Below are positions 35,098 to 44,637 of a DNA stretch of 64,000 nt, piece by piece. Source of the DNA: CAVVSD01 sp963757125 (GTDB lineage: Bacteria; Actinomycetota; Thermoleophilia; Solirubrobacterales; Solirubrobacteraceae); assembly GCA_963757125.1 (NCBI GenBank), contig CAVWQP010000009.1:248001-312000 (forward strand), in the 5' to 3' direction. The translations under genes were made by a program, and so were the position numbers. Positions within the stretch are counted from its first letter, which is position 1. Each line of letters starts with the position of its first letter. The notes below the pieces were generated by a model that worked only from the letters and a program-made list of their open reading frames with translations, had not been told where the DNA came from and made no database searches.

Positions 35098-35267
35098 CGG
35101 ACCGGAACCCCGTTGCATCGGCACATCATCGCGCCAGCCGCGCTCCCTGACCAGCGGAAGCGGACAAGAGTTGGGGGTGACGAGCCACATATGGCTGCGA
35201 CATCCTGAGATATTGACCATTGCGAGCGGAGCGCCTTCCGGCGGGTCTCGCACCACGTCATCGTCCA

Positions 35268-36371
35268 ATGCCCGCGCGCGTCCTCATGATCACCCCTCGC
35301 TTCCCGCCCGACATGGGCGGCGTGGAGCAGCACGTGGTCGAGGTGTCGCGCCGTCTGGCCGACCGTGGCTGCGCCGTCACGGTCCTGACCACGGATCGCA
35401 CCGGCACCAGACCGGAGCGCGAGACCCGCGACGGCTACGAGGTCCGCCGGGTACGCGCATGGCCGCGGCGCGCGGACCTGTACGTGGCGCCCGGACTCGT
35501 CTCCGTCGTCGAGGAGGGCACGTGGGACGTCGTCCACGTGCAGTCGTACCACACGTTCGTCGCGCCGCTCGCGATGTACGCCGCGACGCGAGCGGGCGTG
35601 CCGTTCGTCCTGACCTTCCACGGCGGCGGGCACTCCTCGCCCGTCCGCAACCGCATCCGCGGGCTGCAGCGCCGGGCGCTGGGGCCGCTCGTCCGCAAGG
35701 CGGCGCGCCTGGTCGCGCTCACGAACTTCGAGGTCGAGGAGTACGGCCGCGAGCTGGGCATGTCCGCGGACCGCTTCGCGATCATCCCGAACGGGATGGA
35801 TCTGCCCGCGCCTGCCGTCGCCGCCGCGCGCGAGCCGGCGGGCGCGCTCATCGCGTCCGTCGGACGGCTGGAGCGCTACAAGGGCCACCAGCGCGCCGTG
35901 CACGCGCTGCCGCACGTGCTCGAGCGCGAGCCGCAGGCGCGGCTGTGGATCGCGGGCACGGGGCCGTACGAGTCGGAGCTGCGCGGGCTCGCGCGCCGCC
36001 TCGGCGTCGAGGACCGCGTCGAGATCCGGGCGGTGCCGTCCGGCGAGCGCGCCCGGATGGCCCAGGAGCTGGCGGCGACCGACCTCGTCGTGCTGCTCAG
36101 CGACTTCGAGACGCACCCGATCGCCGCGCTCGAGGCCCTCGCGCTCGGCCGGCCCGTGCTGCTCGCCGACAACTCCGGCATGCGAGAGCTCGCTGACACG
36201 ACGAGCGCCCGCGCCGTCGCCACGGACGCGCCGCCGCGCGTGCTGGCCGACATCATGCTCGAGGAGCTGGCGTCGCCCTCGACGGGGCCGCCCCTCCAGG
36301 TGTTCAGCTGGGACGACTGCACGGATCGCCTGATCGATCTCTACGACGACGTGCTGTCCCGACCGTCGTGA
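35268..36371 (+). CDS. GT4-type glycosyltransferase
   Basis: This 367-residue GT-B transferase has ITPRFPPDMGGVEQHVVEVSRRLADRG, a textbook GT4 N-terminus, then DVVHVQSYHTF and LTFHGGGHSS. The donor half has IIPNGMDLP, ASVGRLERYKGHQRAVHAL, LWIAGTGPYESELR and the nucleotide-sugar EX7E region (LSDFETHPIAALEALALGRPVL). It is similar to PimB/WcaL-like mannosyltransferases, but the sugar is unknown. Its TGA overlaps the GTG of the next gene. Confidence 0.87.
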   Translation: MPARVLMITPRFPPDMGGVEQHVVEVSRRLADRGCAVTVLTTDRTGTRPERETRDGYEVRRVRAWPRRADLYVAPGLVSVVEEGTWDVVHVQSYHTFVAPLAMYAATRAGVPFVLTFHGGGHSSPVRNRIRGLQRRALGPLVRKAARLVALTNFEVEEYGRELGMSADRFAIIPNGMDLPAPAVAAAREPAGALIASVGRLERYKGHQRAVHALPHVLEREPQARLWIAGTGPYESELRGLARRLGVEDRVEIRAVPSGERARMAQELAATDLVVLLSDFETHPIAALEALALGRPVLLADNSGMRELADTTSARAVATDAPPRVLADIMLEELASPSTGPPLQVFSWDDCTDRLIDLYDDVLSRPS

Positions 36372-37400
36372 CCGCGGACCCCATGCACCGGTTGTCGGTC
36401 ATTCGGCCGCGGAACGGCCGCTCCCGACTATCATCGGACGTGTTGCCGTCGAGCTCCGTCCTCAGCGTGTCGGTGGTCATCAGCGCGTACACGGAGGGTC
36501 GGTGGACTGACCTCGTGGATGCGGTGCGGTCGGTCGGCGCGCAGTCTCACGACGACCTGGAGACCATCGTGGTCGTCGACCACAACCCGTCGTTGCTCGC
36601 ACGCGCTCAGCGCGAGCTGCCGGGGGTCACCGTGATCCCCAACGGCGAGCAGCGAGGGCTCTCGGGCGCACGCAACAGCGGCGATCGCCGTCGCCCGCGG
36701 CGACGTGGTCGTCTTCCTCGACGACGACGCACGGGCGCAGCCGGAGTGGCTCGACCGCCTGCTGGCGCCGTACGAGGACGACGCCGTGATCGCGGTCGGC
36801 GGCCGCATCGACGCCGACTGGCAGGTCCCGCGCCCGCGCTGGTTCCCGATGGAGTTCGACTGGGTCGTCGGCTGCAGCTACCTCGGCATGCCCGTCGTGC
36901 GCACCGATGTCCGCAACGTCATCGGCGCGAACATGTCCTTCCGGCGCGAGGCCTTCGAGCGCGTCGGCGGCTTCCCCGACGGCATGGGGCGCGTCGGGAC
37001 GCTGCCGGCCGGCTGCGAGGAGACCGAGATGTGCATCCGCGTGAGGAACCGCCTCCCGGGTCGCTCGATCGTGTACGAGCCCGCCGCGGCGGTCGCCCAC
37101 ACGGTCACGCCGGTACGGGCCCGCGTCGGCTACTTCCTGTCGCGCTGCGTCGCCGAGGGTCGCTCGAAGGCGCTCGTCACGGCGGTCGCGGGCACCGGGG
37201 TCGGCCTCGAGACCGAGCGGCGGTACGTGGCGCGCGTGCTGCCGGCCGGGATCGCGCGAGGTGTCGGCGAGGCGGTCCGGGGGGACGGCACAGGTCTCGT
37301 CCGCGCCGCCGCGATCGCCGCGGGCACGGCGCTCACGGCCGTGGGGTACGTCGCTGGGTCTGTCAGCGCGCGGTCGCGGCCGAGGTGGTCCGCGCCGTGA
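36368..37400 (+). CDS. GT2-type glycosyltransferase, apparent frameshift near 36682
   Basis: The GT-A domain begins LSVSVVISAYTEGRW and continues to NGEQRGLSGARNS; the sequence then carries on one base out of phase as AIAVARGDVVVFLDDDARAQPEW. An extra G in AACAGCGGCGATC would explain the break. Later motifs are the acceptor-side GANMSFRREAFERVGGFPD and the catalytic ED-type EETEMCIRVRNR. Corrected length is about 343 residues, with one or two hydrophobic helices at the C-terminus. The GTG at 36368 overlaps the preceding stop; a second GTG at 36440 is also plausible as start. Confidence 0.78.
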
Positions 37401-38590
37401 GCGATCTCGCCTTCATCGGCATCGCGCTCGTCGCCGTGGTGGTCTGGCACTGCGTCCTGGTCGTCCGCCGGGCGCGCCGCGAGGAGCGGACGGTCAAGGC
37501 CGTCGTGCTCGGGCAGCGCCGCCGGGCCAAGCGCTACGAGGACCTGGACATCTCCATCGTCGCCCGCGGCGCGTGGAAGGCATCGCTGGCGGCCGCGTAC
37601 ACGCAGGGTCCGAGCGCCGTGGTCATCCACGTGCGCGAGCTCCTGCTGCTGCTTCTCGGCGTGGGGCTGGTCGCGGGGACGCTCGTCCTCGTCTCGATCG
37701 ACGTCCTCGCGGGCCAGATCGCCGCGGCCGTCGCGGTCCTCCTCCTCGGCTACGGCGTCCCGTCGCGCGCCGGCTCGCGTGGGGTGCACCGGCTCAACCT
37801 CGCGCTGCGCGCGCTGGCGATCGTCCCCCTCGCCACGGTGATCGCGACCGCGATGCTGCATCCGGACGTGTCGGTCATCGCGAGCATGATCGTGGTGGCG
37901 CTCGTCGTCTGCTGGCTCGTTTGGCGGATGGCGCCGGTGCTGGAGGTCGGCCGCGCCTCGCTGTTCGCGTTCCCGCTGCAGCCCGTGCCGTTGACCGTGG
38001 GGTATGTGCTGAGCATCGTCGCCTACCTCGCCGGTGCGCCGGTCCTCGTCGCGCGTGGCGCGAGCACGGGGACGATCGTCGCCGCAGTGCTCGGCGCCGC
38101 CGCCGCGGGTCTCGCCGAGGAGCTCGTCTTCCGGGGCGTGCTCCAGCGCAACCTCCAGCGGGCGGCCGCGCGCGTGGGCGTGCTCCTCGGCGCCGGAGTG
38201 TTCGCCTGCGGCTACCTCGGCTTCCACTCGGCGGCGCTCGTCCTCGTGATGCTGGTCGCCGGGATCCTCTTCGGCAACTCCGTCCTGCGGACCGGTGCGA
38301 CCGGCTCGGTGGCGCTCGGCCACGTCCTGCTGGGCGTCGGCGCCTGCGTCGTCTGGCCGCTGATCCTCGGGCGCGATCGGCCGTCATGGGTCGACGAGAC
38401 CGTCCTCGTCGTCGTTCTCGCCGCTGCCGCGATGCTCGCGACAGGTCTGCTGTTCCGCGGTCGCGGCGCCTCCCTCGTCGTGCGCCGCGGCGCAGCGGCG
38501 GCCGGGCGGCATGGGGCCCCGGCGCGCGAGCACGAGCGCGAGCGAGAGGTCGAGGAGGACTGGTTCGCGGACGCGCCGCGGCCGCGGTAG
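37397..38590 (+). CDS. CPBP-family intramembrane metalloprotease
   Basis: This 397-residue protein has a membrane anchor at the N-terminus, a cytosolic segment of about 75 residues, and then eight or so helices. The CPBP (Abi/Rce1-like) signature EExxxR occurs as LAEELVFRGVLQRNL, followed by a His in CGYLGFHSAALVL and a further His in ALGHVLLGVG, matching the three-motif metal site. A charged C-terminal tail ends the protein. Its GTG overlaps the GT2 stop. In polysaccharide clusters such proteases may process exosortase-like or surface proteins; no target is visible. Confidence 0.78.
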   Translation: MSDLAFIGIALVAVVVWHCVLVVRRARREERTVKAVVLGQRRRAKRYEDLDISIVARGAWKASLAAAYTQGPSAVVIHVRELLLLLLGVGLVAGTLVLVSIDVLAGQIAAAVAVLLLGYGVPSRAGSRGVHRLNLALRALAIVPLATVIATAMLHPDVSVIASMIVVALVVCWLVWRMAPVLEVGRASLFAFPLQPVPLTVGYVLSIVAYLAGAPVLVARGASTGTIVAAVLGAAAAGLAEELVFRGVLQRNLQRAAARVGVLLGAGVFACGYLGFHSAALVLVMLVAGILFGNSVLRTGATGSVALGHVLLGVGACVVWPLILGRDRPSWVDETVLVVVLAAAAMLATGLLFRGRGASLVVRRGAAAAGRHGAPAREHEREREVEEDWFADAPRPR

Positions 38591-38603
38591 CGACCCGGGA
38601 GCG

Positions 38604-39914
38604 TCAGGCGGGTCGCCAGGCGGCGACCCAGTCGATCGTGACGTGGCCCTGGAGCGCGGGGCTCGGCGCGGGCGCGCCGGCGGTCTCCGACTGGAGGACC
38701 CAGTTCATGGCCGTGTTGGGGACGCGATCGGTCGACACGCCGACCACCTGCCCGTCGAGGATGAAGCGGACCTCGCCGGCGGTCCATTCGATGATCGCGG
38801 TGTGCCAGTCCGCGAACGTCGCGAGGTTGCAGAACGCGTCCTGGTCGCTCCCCGTCGTCGCGCCCTGGTGGTGGGCGAACGCGCAGAAGCTCCCAGCGAA
38901 GCCGCCCTCCGGGAAGTCGATCTCGCCGTCGCGCGGCCAGACGCCGCTGTTGGGCCACAGGAGCCAGGCGGCCTTGTAGTCCAGGAGCGGATCGGAGCGG
39001 AAGCGCACGGCGTAGCGCCCGTAGCGCTGCGCCGGCATGCGCGGAAGGGCCGCGGCGACCAGCGGGCGGCCGCCCTCGCTGTGCAGGAACCAGTCGAGGA
39101 CGCCGTCGTGGACGCTCAGGACTCTCGAGGGCGAGTGGGTGCCGAGCGCGCTCGTGTCGGCCGCGCCCTCGTCGTAGGTCTGCCAGCGCGAGGAGACCGC
39201 GCTCGGGAACCTGCCGAGCGGGACGTTCGTCGTGAAGTCGTCGGAGAAGGTCAGCTGCCAGCCGGGGAGGTCGGCCGCCGGGATGGCCTGCCCCGAGGGG
39301 CTGGGTGCCGCGGCGCCGCCGGGTGCCTGCACGGCGCCCGCCGCGGTGACGGTCACTGTCGTGGTGGCGGGGAGCGAGCGCTTCCCGACGCGGTCGACCG
39401 CCCGAGCCGTGTAGCGGTACGTGCGACCGACCTGCAGCCCGGAGTCCGACCAGGACCGGGCCGCTCCCGGAAGCGTCGCGACGGTCGTTCCGTCGCGCGC
39501 GATCCGGTAGGCGGTGACGCCGACGTCGTCGCTCGCACGACCCCATGACAGGGTGGCTGCGCCCGCGCCGCCGGCGGAGGCGAGCTGGGGCGGGCTGGAC
39601 GGCCGGCGGTCGTCGACGCGGACCATGAGGCGCACCCGGCGGCCCTTGACGCGCCGGACGCGCACCGTGAGCGTCCCCCGCCGGATCGCCTTGCGCAGCG
39701 TCGCCCGGCTCAGCGTCCGGCGCCGCGACGTGCCGACCATGACGCGACCGGACACGACGTCCGTCGCGTCACCGTGCAGCGCGCGAAGGCCGAAGGAGTA
39801 GGTGGTGCCGACGTGGGTGGACGGCCGGAGAGGATGCGTCTTCGCCGCAGCCTTCTCCTCGACGACCCCGAGAACTGCGAACCACGTGAGCAGGAGCACA
39901 CAGGCGCGTCTCAT
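38604..39914 (-). CDS. Secreted GH16-type glycoside hydrolase with fibronectin III domain
   Basis: This 436-residue protein starts with MRRACVLLLTWFAVLGVV, a probable signal peptide. Residues about 110-195 form a fibronectin III-like module (ATLSWGRASDDVGVTAYRI, TYRYTARAVDRVGK). The C-terminal domain has the GH16 active-site pattern in PRDGEIDFPEGG, with both catalytic Glu and the middle Asp present, and the concluding HVTIDWVAAWRP. GH16 enzymes cut beta-1,3/1,4 glucans or galactans, so it may trim the exopolysaccharide made by this cluster. Substrate is not predictable. Confidence 0.85.
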   Translation of the reverse strand: MRRACVLLLTWFAVLGVVEEKAAAKTHPLRPSTHVGTTYSFGLRALHGDATDVVSGRVMVGTSRRRTLSRATLRKAIRRGTLTVRVRRVKGRRVRLMVRVDDRRPSSPPQLASAGGAGAATLSWGRASDDVGVTAYRIARDGTTVATLPGAARSWSDSGLQVGRTYRYTARAVDRVGKRSLPATTTVTVTAAGAVQAPGGAAAPSPSGQAIPAADLPGWQLTFSDDFTTNVPLGRFPSAVSSRWQTYDEGAADTSALGTHSPSRVLSVHDGVLDWFLHSEGGRPLVAAALPRMPAQRYGRYAVRFRSDPLLDYKAAWLLWPNSGVWPRDGEIDFPEGGFAGSFCAFAHHQGATTGSDQDAFCNLATFADWHTAIIEWTAGEVRFILDGQVVGVSTDRVPNTAMNWVLQSETAGAPAPSPALQGHVTIDWVAAWRPA

Positions 39915-39950
39915 GCATGGACGAGCCTAGCGCCCCGCTCCGGAAGCTGG

Positions 39951-40319
39951 TCAGACGCTGGCTTCGAGCGGCAGGTCGACGCCGTGCGACATCGCCGCCG
40001 CGACCCGCGGGTGCGAGTCGATCCGGCGCTCGAGCTCGGACGCCGTGTAGCAGTGCACGTCGGCCGGCGCCCCCATCTCCCAGTCGTCCCACAGGCTCCC
40101 CGCCTGGTAGACGCGCTCGAGCCACGGCACGCCGTCGAACGCCTCGGACACGAGGATCATGATCCACTCGGGTCCGCGCTCGCGCTGGGGCCCCGCGCCG
40201 CGGGCGTCGGCCACGCGCGCGCCTCCGAGCACCGCGCGTTCCAGCGGCCAGCGGTCGCCGATCCGGCCCAGATAGCGCCGGAGCTCGGTGAGGTTGAGGA
40301 GGCTCTCAGGAGAAGTCAT
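39951..40319 (-). CDS. Conserved hypothetical protein, possibly a degenerate nucleotidyltransferase fold
   Basis: This 122-residue protein starts at the ATG at 40319. It has a helix followed by RAVLGGARVADARG, a strand WIMILVSEAFDGVPWLERV and ADVHCYTASELERRI. This order resembles MNT-type nucleotidyltransferases but lacks their GSRARG and paired Asp residues. Its function is unknown. Its start overlaps the 3' end of the M16 peptidase gene by 14 bp, so the two are likely cotranscribed. Confidence 0.55.
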   Translation of the reverse strand: MTSPESLLNLTELRRYLGRIGDRWPLERAVLGGARVADARGAGPQRERGPEWIMILVSEAFDGVPWLERVYQAGSLWDDWEMGAPADVHCYTASELERRIDSHPRVAAAMSHGVDLPLEASV

Positions 40320-41556
40320 CGGCGGTGTGGGGGCCGACGCACGCCACCGCCAGATCATCATCCACGCCCGCGGCCACCGCCGCAACCTCCTGGTACGTCA
40401 CATCGTCCAGCGCCTTGATCGCGGCGTCGGGGTCGATGTCCTCCCCGAAGACGATCGTCTGCGCCGCCGCGTACCGCGCGACGGCGTTCGTGTTCTCGAA
40501 CGCGAGCACCCGCCGGCCGGCCGAATACGCGCGCGCACGCTCGACCTCGGACTCGGTCGGGCCCTCCTCGCGCAGCTCGGTCACGATCTCGCGCATGCGC
40601 GCGTAGGCCTCGAGCGTCTTGTCGGACGCGAGCCCGGCGCCGAGGCCGAGCGCGGGCGCGTCGCTGAAGGAGTGGTCGACCGCCCACACGGAGTAGGCGA
40701 GGCCGCGCTGCTCGCGGATCTCGTCGAACAGGCGCGAGCCCATCGAGCCGCCCAGCAGGGTCGTGTAGATCGACAGCGCCGCGCGCTCGCGCGGGTTCGT
40801 GACGTCGATCTTCGGGCGGTAGAGCATCCGCAGGTGTGACTGGTTCGTGTCGCGCTCCTCGACCATCCGGTCGTTGCGCTGGACCGGCGCGGGCTCGTAG
40901 GGCCCGGGCTCGGCCAGGGTGGGGAAGCGCTCGAAGAGCTCGGCGACCGCCCCATTGCTGTCGACGTGCTCGAGGTTGCCGACGATGAACGCGCCGCCGC
41001 GCGCGCCCGCCCAGCGGCGCTCGCGGAACGCGACGATCGCGTCGCGCGTGAACGTGCGCAGGTGCTCCTCGGGCCCGAGCACCGGCCGGCCGAGCGGGTG
41101 CTCCCCGAAGGCGGCCAGGTCGATGAGCTGCTCGGCGACGGCCGACGGCTGGTCCTTGTAGCGCTGGATCTCCTGGATCACGACGCCGCGCTCGCGGTCG
41201 AGCTCGTCCGCGTCGAGGTGCGGGCGGCCCACGAAGTCGGTGAGCAGATCGATCGCGGCGAACGTGCTCTCCGCGCGCACCGTGATGTGGAACGCGACCA
41301 GGTCGTGGCTCGTGTAGGCGTTCAGGACACCGCCCAGGCGCTCGGCCGTCTCGTTGACGTCGCGGTAGTGCGGGAACTTCTCGCCGCCCTTGAACACGAG
41401 GTGCTCGAGGAAGTGCGCCATGCCGTTCTCCTCGGGGCGCTCGGTGCGCGCGCCCGCGTCGAACGCGACGAGGACGGTCGTCGCCCGGGTCCCGTCGAGG
41501 CCGACTCGATGCAGCGGCAGGCCGTTCGCCAGCGTGGTCGATGAGATCGTGGGCAT
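40306..41556 (-). CDS. M16-family zinc peptidase
   Basis: This 416-residue protein has the inverted zinc motif HFLEH in ENGMAHFLEHLVFKGGEKFP, with the distal Glu in ERGVVIQEIQRYKDQP. Both belong to M16 (PqqL/YmxG/MPP-beta) peptidases. The C-terminal half carries the inactive-domain hallmark GGSMGSRLFDEIREQRGLAYSV. Such proteins are typical single-copy actinobacterial genes; their physiological substrate is unclear. The start was placed at ATG 41556. It diverges from ftsE across a 75 bp gap. Confidence 0.9.
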   Translation of the reverse strand: MPTISSTTLANGLPLHRVGLDGTRATTVLVAFDAGARTERPEENGMAHFLEHLVFKGGEKFPHYRDVNETAERLGGVLNAYTSHDLVAFHITVRAESTFAAIDLLTDFVGRPHLDADELDRERGVVIQEIQRYKDQPSAVAEQLIDLAAFGEHPLGRPVLGPEEHLRTFTRDAIVAFRERRWAGARGGAFIVGNLEHVDSNGAVAELFERFPTLAEPGPYEPAPVQRNDRMVEERDTNQSHLRMLYRPKIDVTNPRERAALSIYTTLLGGSMGSRLFDEIREQRGLAYSVWAVDHSFSDAPALGLGAGLASDKTLEAYARMREIVTELREEGPTESEVERARAYSAGRRVLAFENTNAVARYAAAQTIVFGEDIDPDAAIKALDDVTYQEVAAVAAGVDDDLAVACVGPHTADDFS

Positions 41557-41631
41557 GAGGACCACGGTACCGTTGAGGATGCAAGGGCCCCTGCAGCACG
41601 ATCGTGGGGCTCGGCTACCGTTCCGCACCGC

Positions 41632-42489
41632 ATGGCTGTCCGTCCCCGCACACGCAGGGAGCTCGACGAGCGCCGGCGCTCCAATCGCCAGCCCGTCGCG
41701 CCTCCCGCCCGCAGCGCCTCGCTGCCGCCGGATCCCCGGAACGTCATCGAGTTCCGCAGCGTCACCATGGAGTACAAGGGCGGCGAGGTCGGTCTCGACA
41801 ACGCCACCTTCAACGTCCGCCGTGGTGAGTTCGTCTTCCTCGTCGGCTCCACCGGCTCCGGCAAGTCGACCATCATGCGGCTGCTCATCAAGGAGCGCGA
41901 GCCGACCAGCGGAGCGATCCGCGTCGCCGGCCGCGACCTCGCTGAGATGACGCACCGCAAGGTCCCGTACTACCGCCGCAACATCGGGGTGGTCTTCCAG
42001 GACTTCAAGCTGCTCCCGAACCGGACGGTCTACGAGAACGTCGCGTACGCCCTGTCGGCGACCGGTGCGTCACGTCGCGAGATCCGCAACAAGGTGCCGG
42101 ACATCCTGCGCCTCACCGGCCTCTCGCTGAAGCTCCACAGCTACCCCGACCAGCTCTCCGGTGGCGAGCAGCAGCGCGTGTCGGTCGCGCGCGCGTTCGT
42201 CAACCACCCGCCGCTCCTGCTGGCGGACGAGCCGACCGGCAACCTCGACCCGACGACGTCGATCGGGATCATGCAGCTGCTGTACCGGATCAACCGCACC
42301 GGGACGACCGTCGTCGTGGCGACCCACGACTCGCACATGGTCGACCGGATGCGCCGCCGCGTCATCGAGCTCAGCGAGGGCACCATCGTCCGCGACGAGG
42401 CGTCCGGCCTGTACGCCCAGGACGAGCAGACCACCGACGAGTTCGGCCAGCTGCTCACCCGCGCGGAGCTCGACCGGCTCGATCCATGA
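41632..42489 (+). CDS. ftsE: Cell division ATP-binding protein FtsE
   Basis: FtsE is the ATPase of the FtsEX complex that links the divisome to peptidoglycan hydrolases. The Walker A is VGSTGSGKSTIMRLL, the Q-loop is in VVFQDFKLL, the signature is LSGGEQQRVSVARAF, the Walker B is LLLADEPTGNLDP, and the H-loop is in VVATHDSHMV. About 37 extra residues, rich in Arg and Pro, precede the normal start of the domain (NVIEFRSVTMEY). The next gene overlaps by ATGA, the standard ftsEX arrangement. Confidence 0.95.
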   Translation: MAVRPRTRRELDERRRSNRQPVAPPARSASLPPDPRNVIEFRSVTMEYKGGEVGLDNATFNVRRGEFVFLVGSTGSGKSTIMRLLIKEREPTSGAIRVAGRDLAEMTHRKVPYYRRNIGVVFQDFKLLPNRTVYENVAYALSATGASRREIRNKVPDILRLTGLSLKLHSYPDQLSGGEQQRVSVARAFVNHPPLLLADEPTGNLDPTTSIGIMQLLYRINRTGTTVVVATHDSHMVDRMRRRVIELSEGTIVRDEASGLYAQDEQTTDEFGQLLTRAELDRLDP

Positions 42490-43382
42490 GACTCGGCTTC
42501 TTCCTGCACGAGGCGACGCGCTCGCTGAAGCGCAACGCCATCCCGTCGTTCGCCGCGATGGCGACCGTGCTCGTCACGGTGCTCGTGCTCGGCGTCTTCA
42601 TCCCGATCGTCCAGGCGACGACGGGGGCCGCCAACGAGGTGCGCCAGAAGGTGCTCGTCGACGTCTACCTCAAGAGCGACGCGAAGCCCGCGGACGTCCA
42701 GCGCGTCCAGCAGCGCCTGAAGAACGACACGCCGTACGTCGGCACCGTCGACTTCGTCTCCAAGGACAAGGCGTACGCGGAGGAGAAGAAGCGCAACCCC
42801 GAGGCCTACGAGCTGCTGGGCTCCAACCCGCTGCCGGACACGTTCCGCGTCACGCCGGACTCGCCCGGCAACGTCGAGAAGCTCCGCGACGCGCTGGCGC
42901 CGGTCGCGGCCAACGGGCAGCGCGCGGCGATCGATCCCACGATCGACGAGGTCAAGAACCGCCGCGACGACACCCAGAAGATCCTCACCGCCACGCGCGT
43001 CGTGAAGCTCAGCATGGGCGGGCTGGCGATCCTCCTGGTGCTCGCGTCGATCCTGCTCATCGCGAACACGATCCGGCTGTCGCTCTTCTCCCGCCGCCGC
43101 GAGGTCGAGGTCATGAAGCTCGTCGGCGCGACGGACTGGTTCATCCGCTGGCCGTTCATGATCGAGGGCATCGTCATGGGCGCGCTCGGTGGCGTGCTCG
43201 CGATCCTGCTGCTCGTGATCGGGAAGATCGCGTTCCTCGATCCGCTGGCCCAGGACTTCGCGCTCATCGCGTCGCCCGACACGATCAACTTCCCGCTGCT
43301 GGTCGTCGTGCTGCTGTGCGCGAGCGTCTTCGTCGCGGCCGCCGGCTCGGGCCTGTCGCTGCGCCGCTTCCTGCGGGTCTGA
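42486..43382 (+). CDS. ftsX: Cell division protein FtsX
   Basis: FtsX is the membrane partner of FtsE. The 298-residue protein has the expected topology: one N-terminal helix (FAAMATVLVTVLVLGVFIPI), an extracytoplasmic domain of about 130 residues, and three C-terminal helices. RREVEVMKLVGATDWFIRWPFMIEG, between the second and third helices, is the most conserved family stretch. It overlaps ftsE and is followed by a hairpin terminator. Confidence 0.94.
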   Translation: MRLGFFLHEATRSLKRNAIPSFAAMATVLVTVLVLGVFIPIVQATTGAANEVRQKVLVDVYLKSDAKPADVQRVQQRLKNDTPYVGTVDFVSKDKAYAEEKKRNPEAYELLGSNPLPDTFRVTPDSPGNVEKLRDALAPVAANGQRAAIDPTIDEVKNRRDDTQKILTATRVVKLSMGGLAILLVLASILLIANTIRLSLFSRRREVEVMKLVGATDWFIRWPFMIEGIVMGALGGVLAILLLVIGKIAFLDPLAQDFALIASPDTINFPLLVVVLLCASVFVAAAGSGLSLRRFLRV

Positions 43383-43390
43383 GACGCGGT

Positions 43391-43415
43391 CGTCAGCGCT
43401 TATCGGGCGCTGACG
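43391..43415. terminator. Terminator-like hairpin after ftsX
   Basis: A perfect 9 bp stem CGTCAGCGC / GCGCTGACG encloses the loop TTATCGG, starting 8 bp after the ftsX stop. It is followed by a CTACCCTGC stretch 34 bp before the next gene, which may be its -10 region. Confidence 0.55.
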
Positions 43416-43440
43416 AGCCTCCCCTACCCTGCGGGCGATC

Positions 43441-44637
43441 ATGCGGCGCCTCCACCGGCCTCGGCCACTCACTCTCGCCCTGTCGGTGCTCGCGCCGGTC
43501 CTGCTCGTCGTGGGGATCTGGCTCGGCTCACAGCCCGAGCACCTGCCCGGGTTCGTCCGCGGCATCTTCGTCGACGAGCAGACGCAGGTCGTCGCCGACG
43601 CCTACGACCTCATCCAGGACGACTACGTCCACAAGGTGCCCAAGGGCAAGCTGTCCGACGCCGCGATCAAGGGCATGGTCGCGTCGCTCGGCGACCAGTT
43701 CTCCAACTACTTCACGCCCGCCGAGTACAAGCGCTACCAGGAGGTCACCGAGAGCCGGTTCTCGGGCGTCGGCCTCAGCGTCGTCGGCGTCGACCAGGGG
43801 CTGCGCATCACCCGGGTCTACGACGGGTCGCCGGCCTCGCGCGCGGGGCTGAAGCACGGCGACCTCATCCTCGCGGTCGACGGCAAGTCGCTGAAGGGTG
43901 TCGCGGAGGAGGCCGGCGTCGCGCGGGTCAAGGGCCCGGCGGGCAGCGACGTGCGCCTGACGGTGCAGCGCGGGAAGAAGACCTTCGATCGCACGGTCAC
44001 CCGCGCCACGGTGAGCATCCCCGTCGTCGAGTCGCGCATGGTCCGCGAGGATGGCCAGAAGGTCGGCTACCTCGCGCTCGCGTCGTTCAGCTCCGGCGCG
44101 CACGCCGAGGTCTACGCGGCCGTCCGCAAGCTCCGCTCGCAGGGGGCGAAGGCGCTCGTGTTCGACCTGCGCGGCAACCCCGGCGGGCTCGTGCGCGAGG
44201 CCCAGCTCGTGGCCAGCGGATTCATCCCCGAGGGGACGATCGTGAGCACGCGCGGCCGCGCGGTCCAGCCGCAGACGCTGAAGGCGACCGGCAACCCCGT
44301 CGCGGGCAAGCTGCCGATGGTCGTGCTCGTGGACCGCGGCACCGCGTCGTCGGCCGAGATCGTGACCGGCGCGCTGAAGGACACCGACCGCGCCGAGGTC
44401 GTGGGGACGCGCACGTTCGGCAAGGGCGTCTTCCAGGAGGTCGTGCCGATGCCCAACGGGGGCGCGCTCGACATCACGGTCGGCCAGTACTTCACGCCGA
44501 AGGGCACGAACCTCGGCAAGGGCCTGAAGCCCGGCCAGGGCGTGCACCCGGAGATCCAGGCCGAGGACGACCCGAAGACCACGCAGGACGAGGCGCTCCA
44601 GGCGGGCCTCAAGGCCCTCGCCCCTAGCCTCCAGTAG
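43441..44637 (+). CDS. C-terminal processing protease (S41, PDZ domain)
   Basis: This 398-residue protein has one N-terminal membrane helix (about 10-28), a PDZ domain (about 108-185, with GLSVVGVDQGLRITRVYDGSPA) and an S41 protease domain. The Ser-Lys pair is Ser303/304 in DRGTASSAEIV and Lys328 in TRTFGKGVFQE. RGNPGGLVREA and the end GKGLKPGQGVHPEI are also typical of CtpA. It cleaves unfolded or periplasm-side protein C-termini. The ftsE-ftsX-S41-smpB order is common in actinobacteria. Confidence 0.93.
   Translation: MRRLHRPRPLTLALSVLAPVLLVVGIWLGSQPEHLPGFVRGIFVDEQTQVVADAYDLIQDDYVHKVPKGKLSDAAIKGMVASLGDQFSNYFTPAEYKRYQEVTESRFSGVGLSVVGVDQGLRITRVYDGSPASRAGLKHGDLILAVDGKSLKGVAEEAGVARVKGPAGSDVRLTVQRGKKTFDRTVTRATVSIPVVESRMVREDGQKVGYLALASFSSGAHAEVYAAVRKLRSQGAKALVFDLRGNPGGLVREAQLVASGFIPEGTIVSTRGRAVQPQTLKATGNPVAGKLPMVVLVDRGTASSAEIVTGALKDTDRAEVVGTRTFGKGVFQEVVPMPNGGALDITVGQYFTPKGTNLGKGLKPGQGVHPEIQAEDDPKTTQDEALQAGLKALAPSLQ

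Noticed and set aside
39951..40319. Antitoxin or MNT nucleotidyltransferase of a toxin-antitoxin pair
   Set aside because: The GSRARG and Asp pair of the active family are absent and no HEPN-type partner lies beside it.
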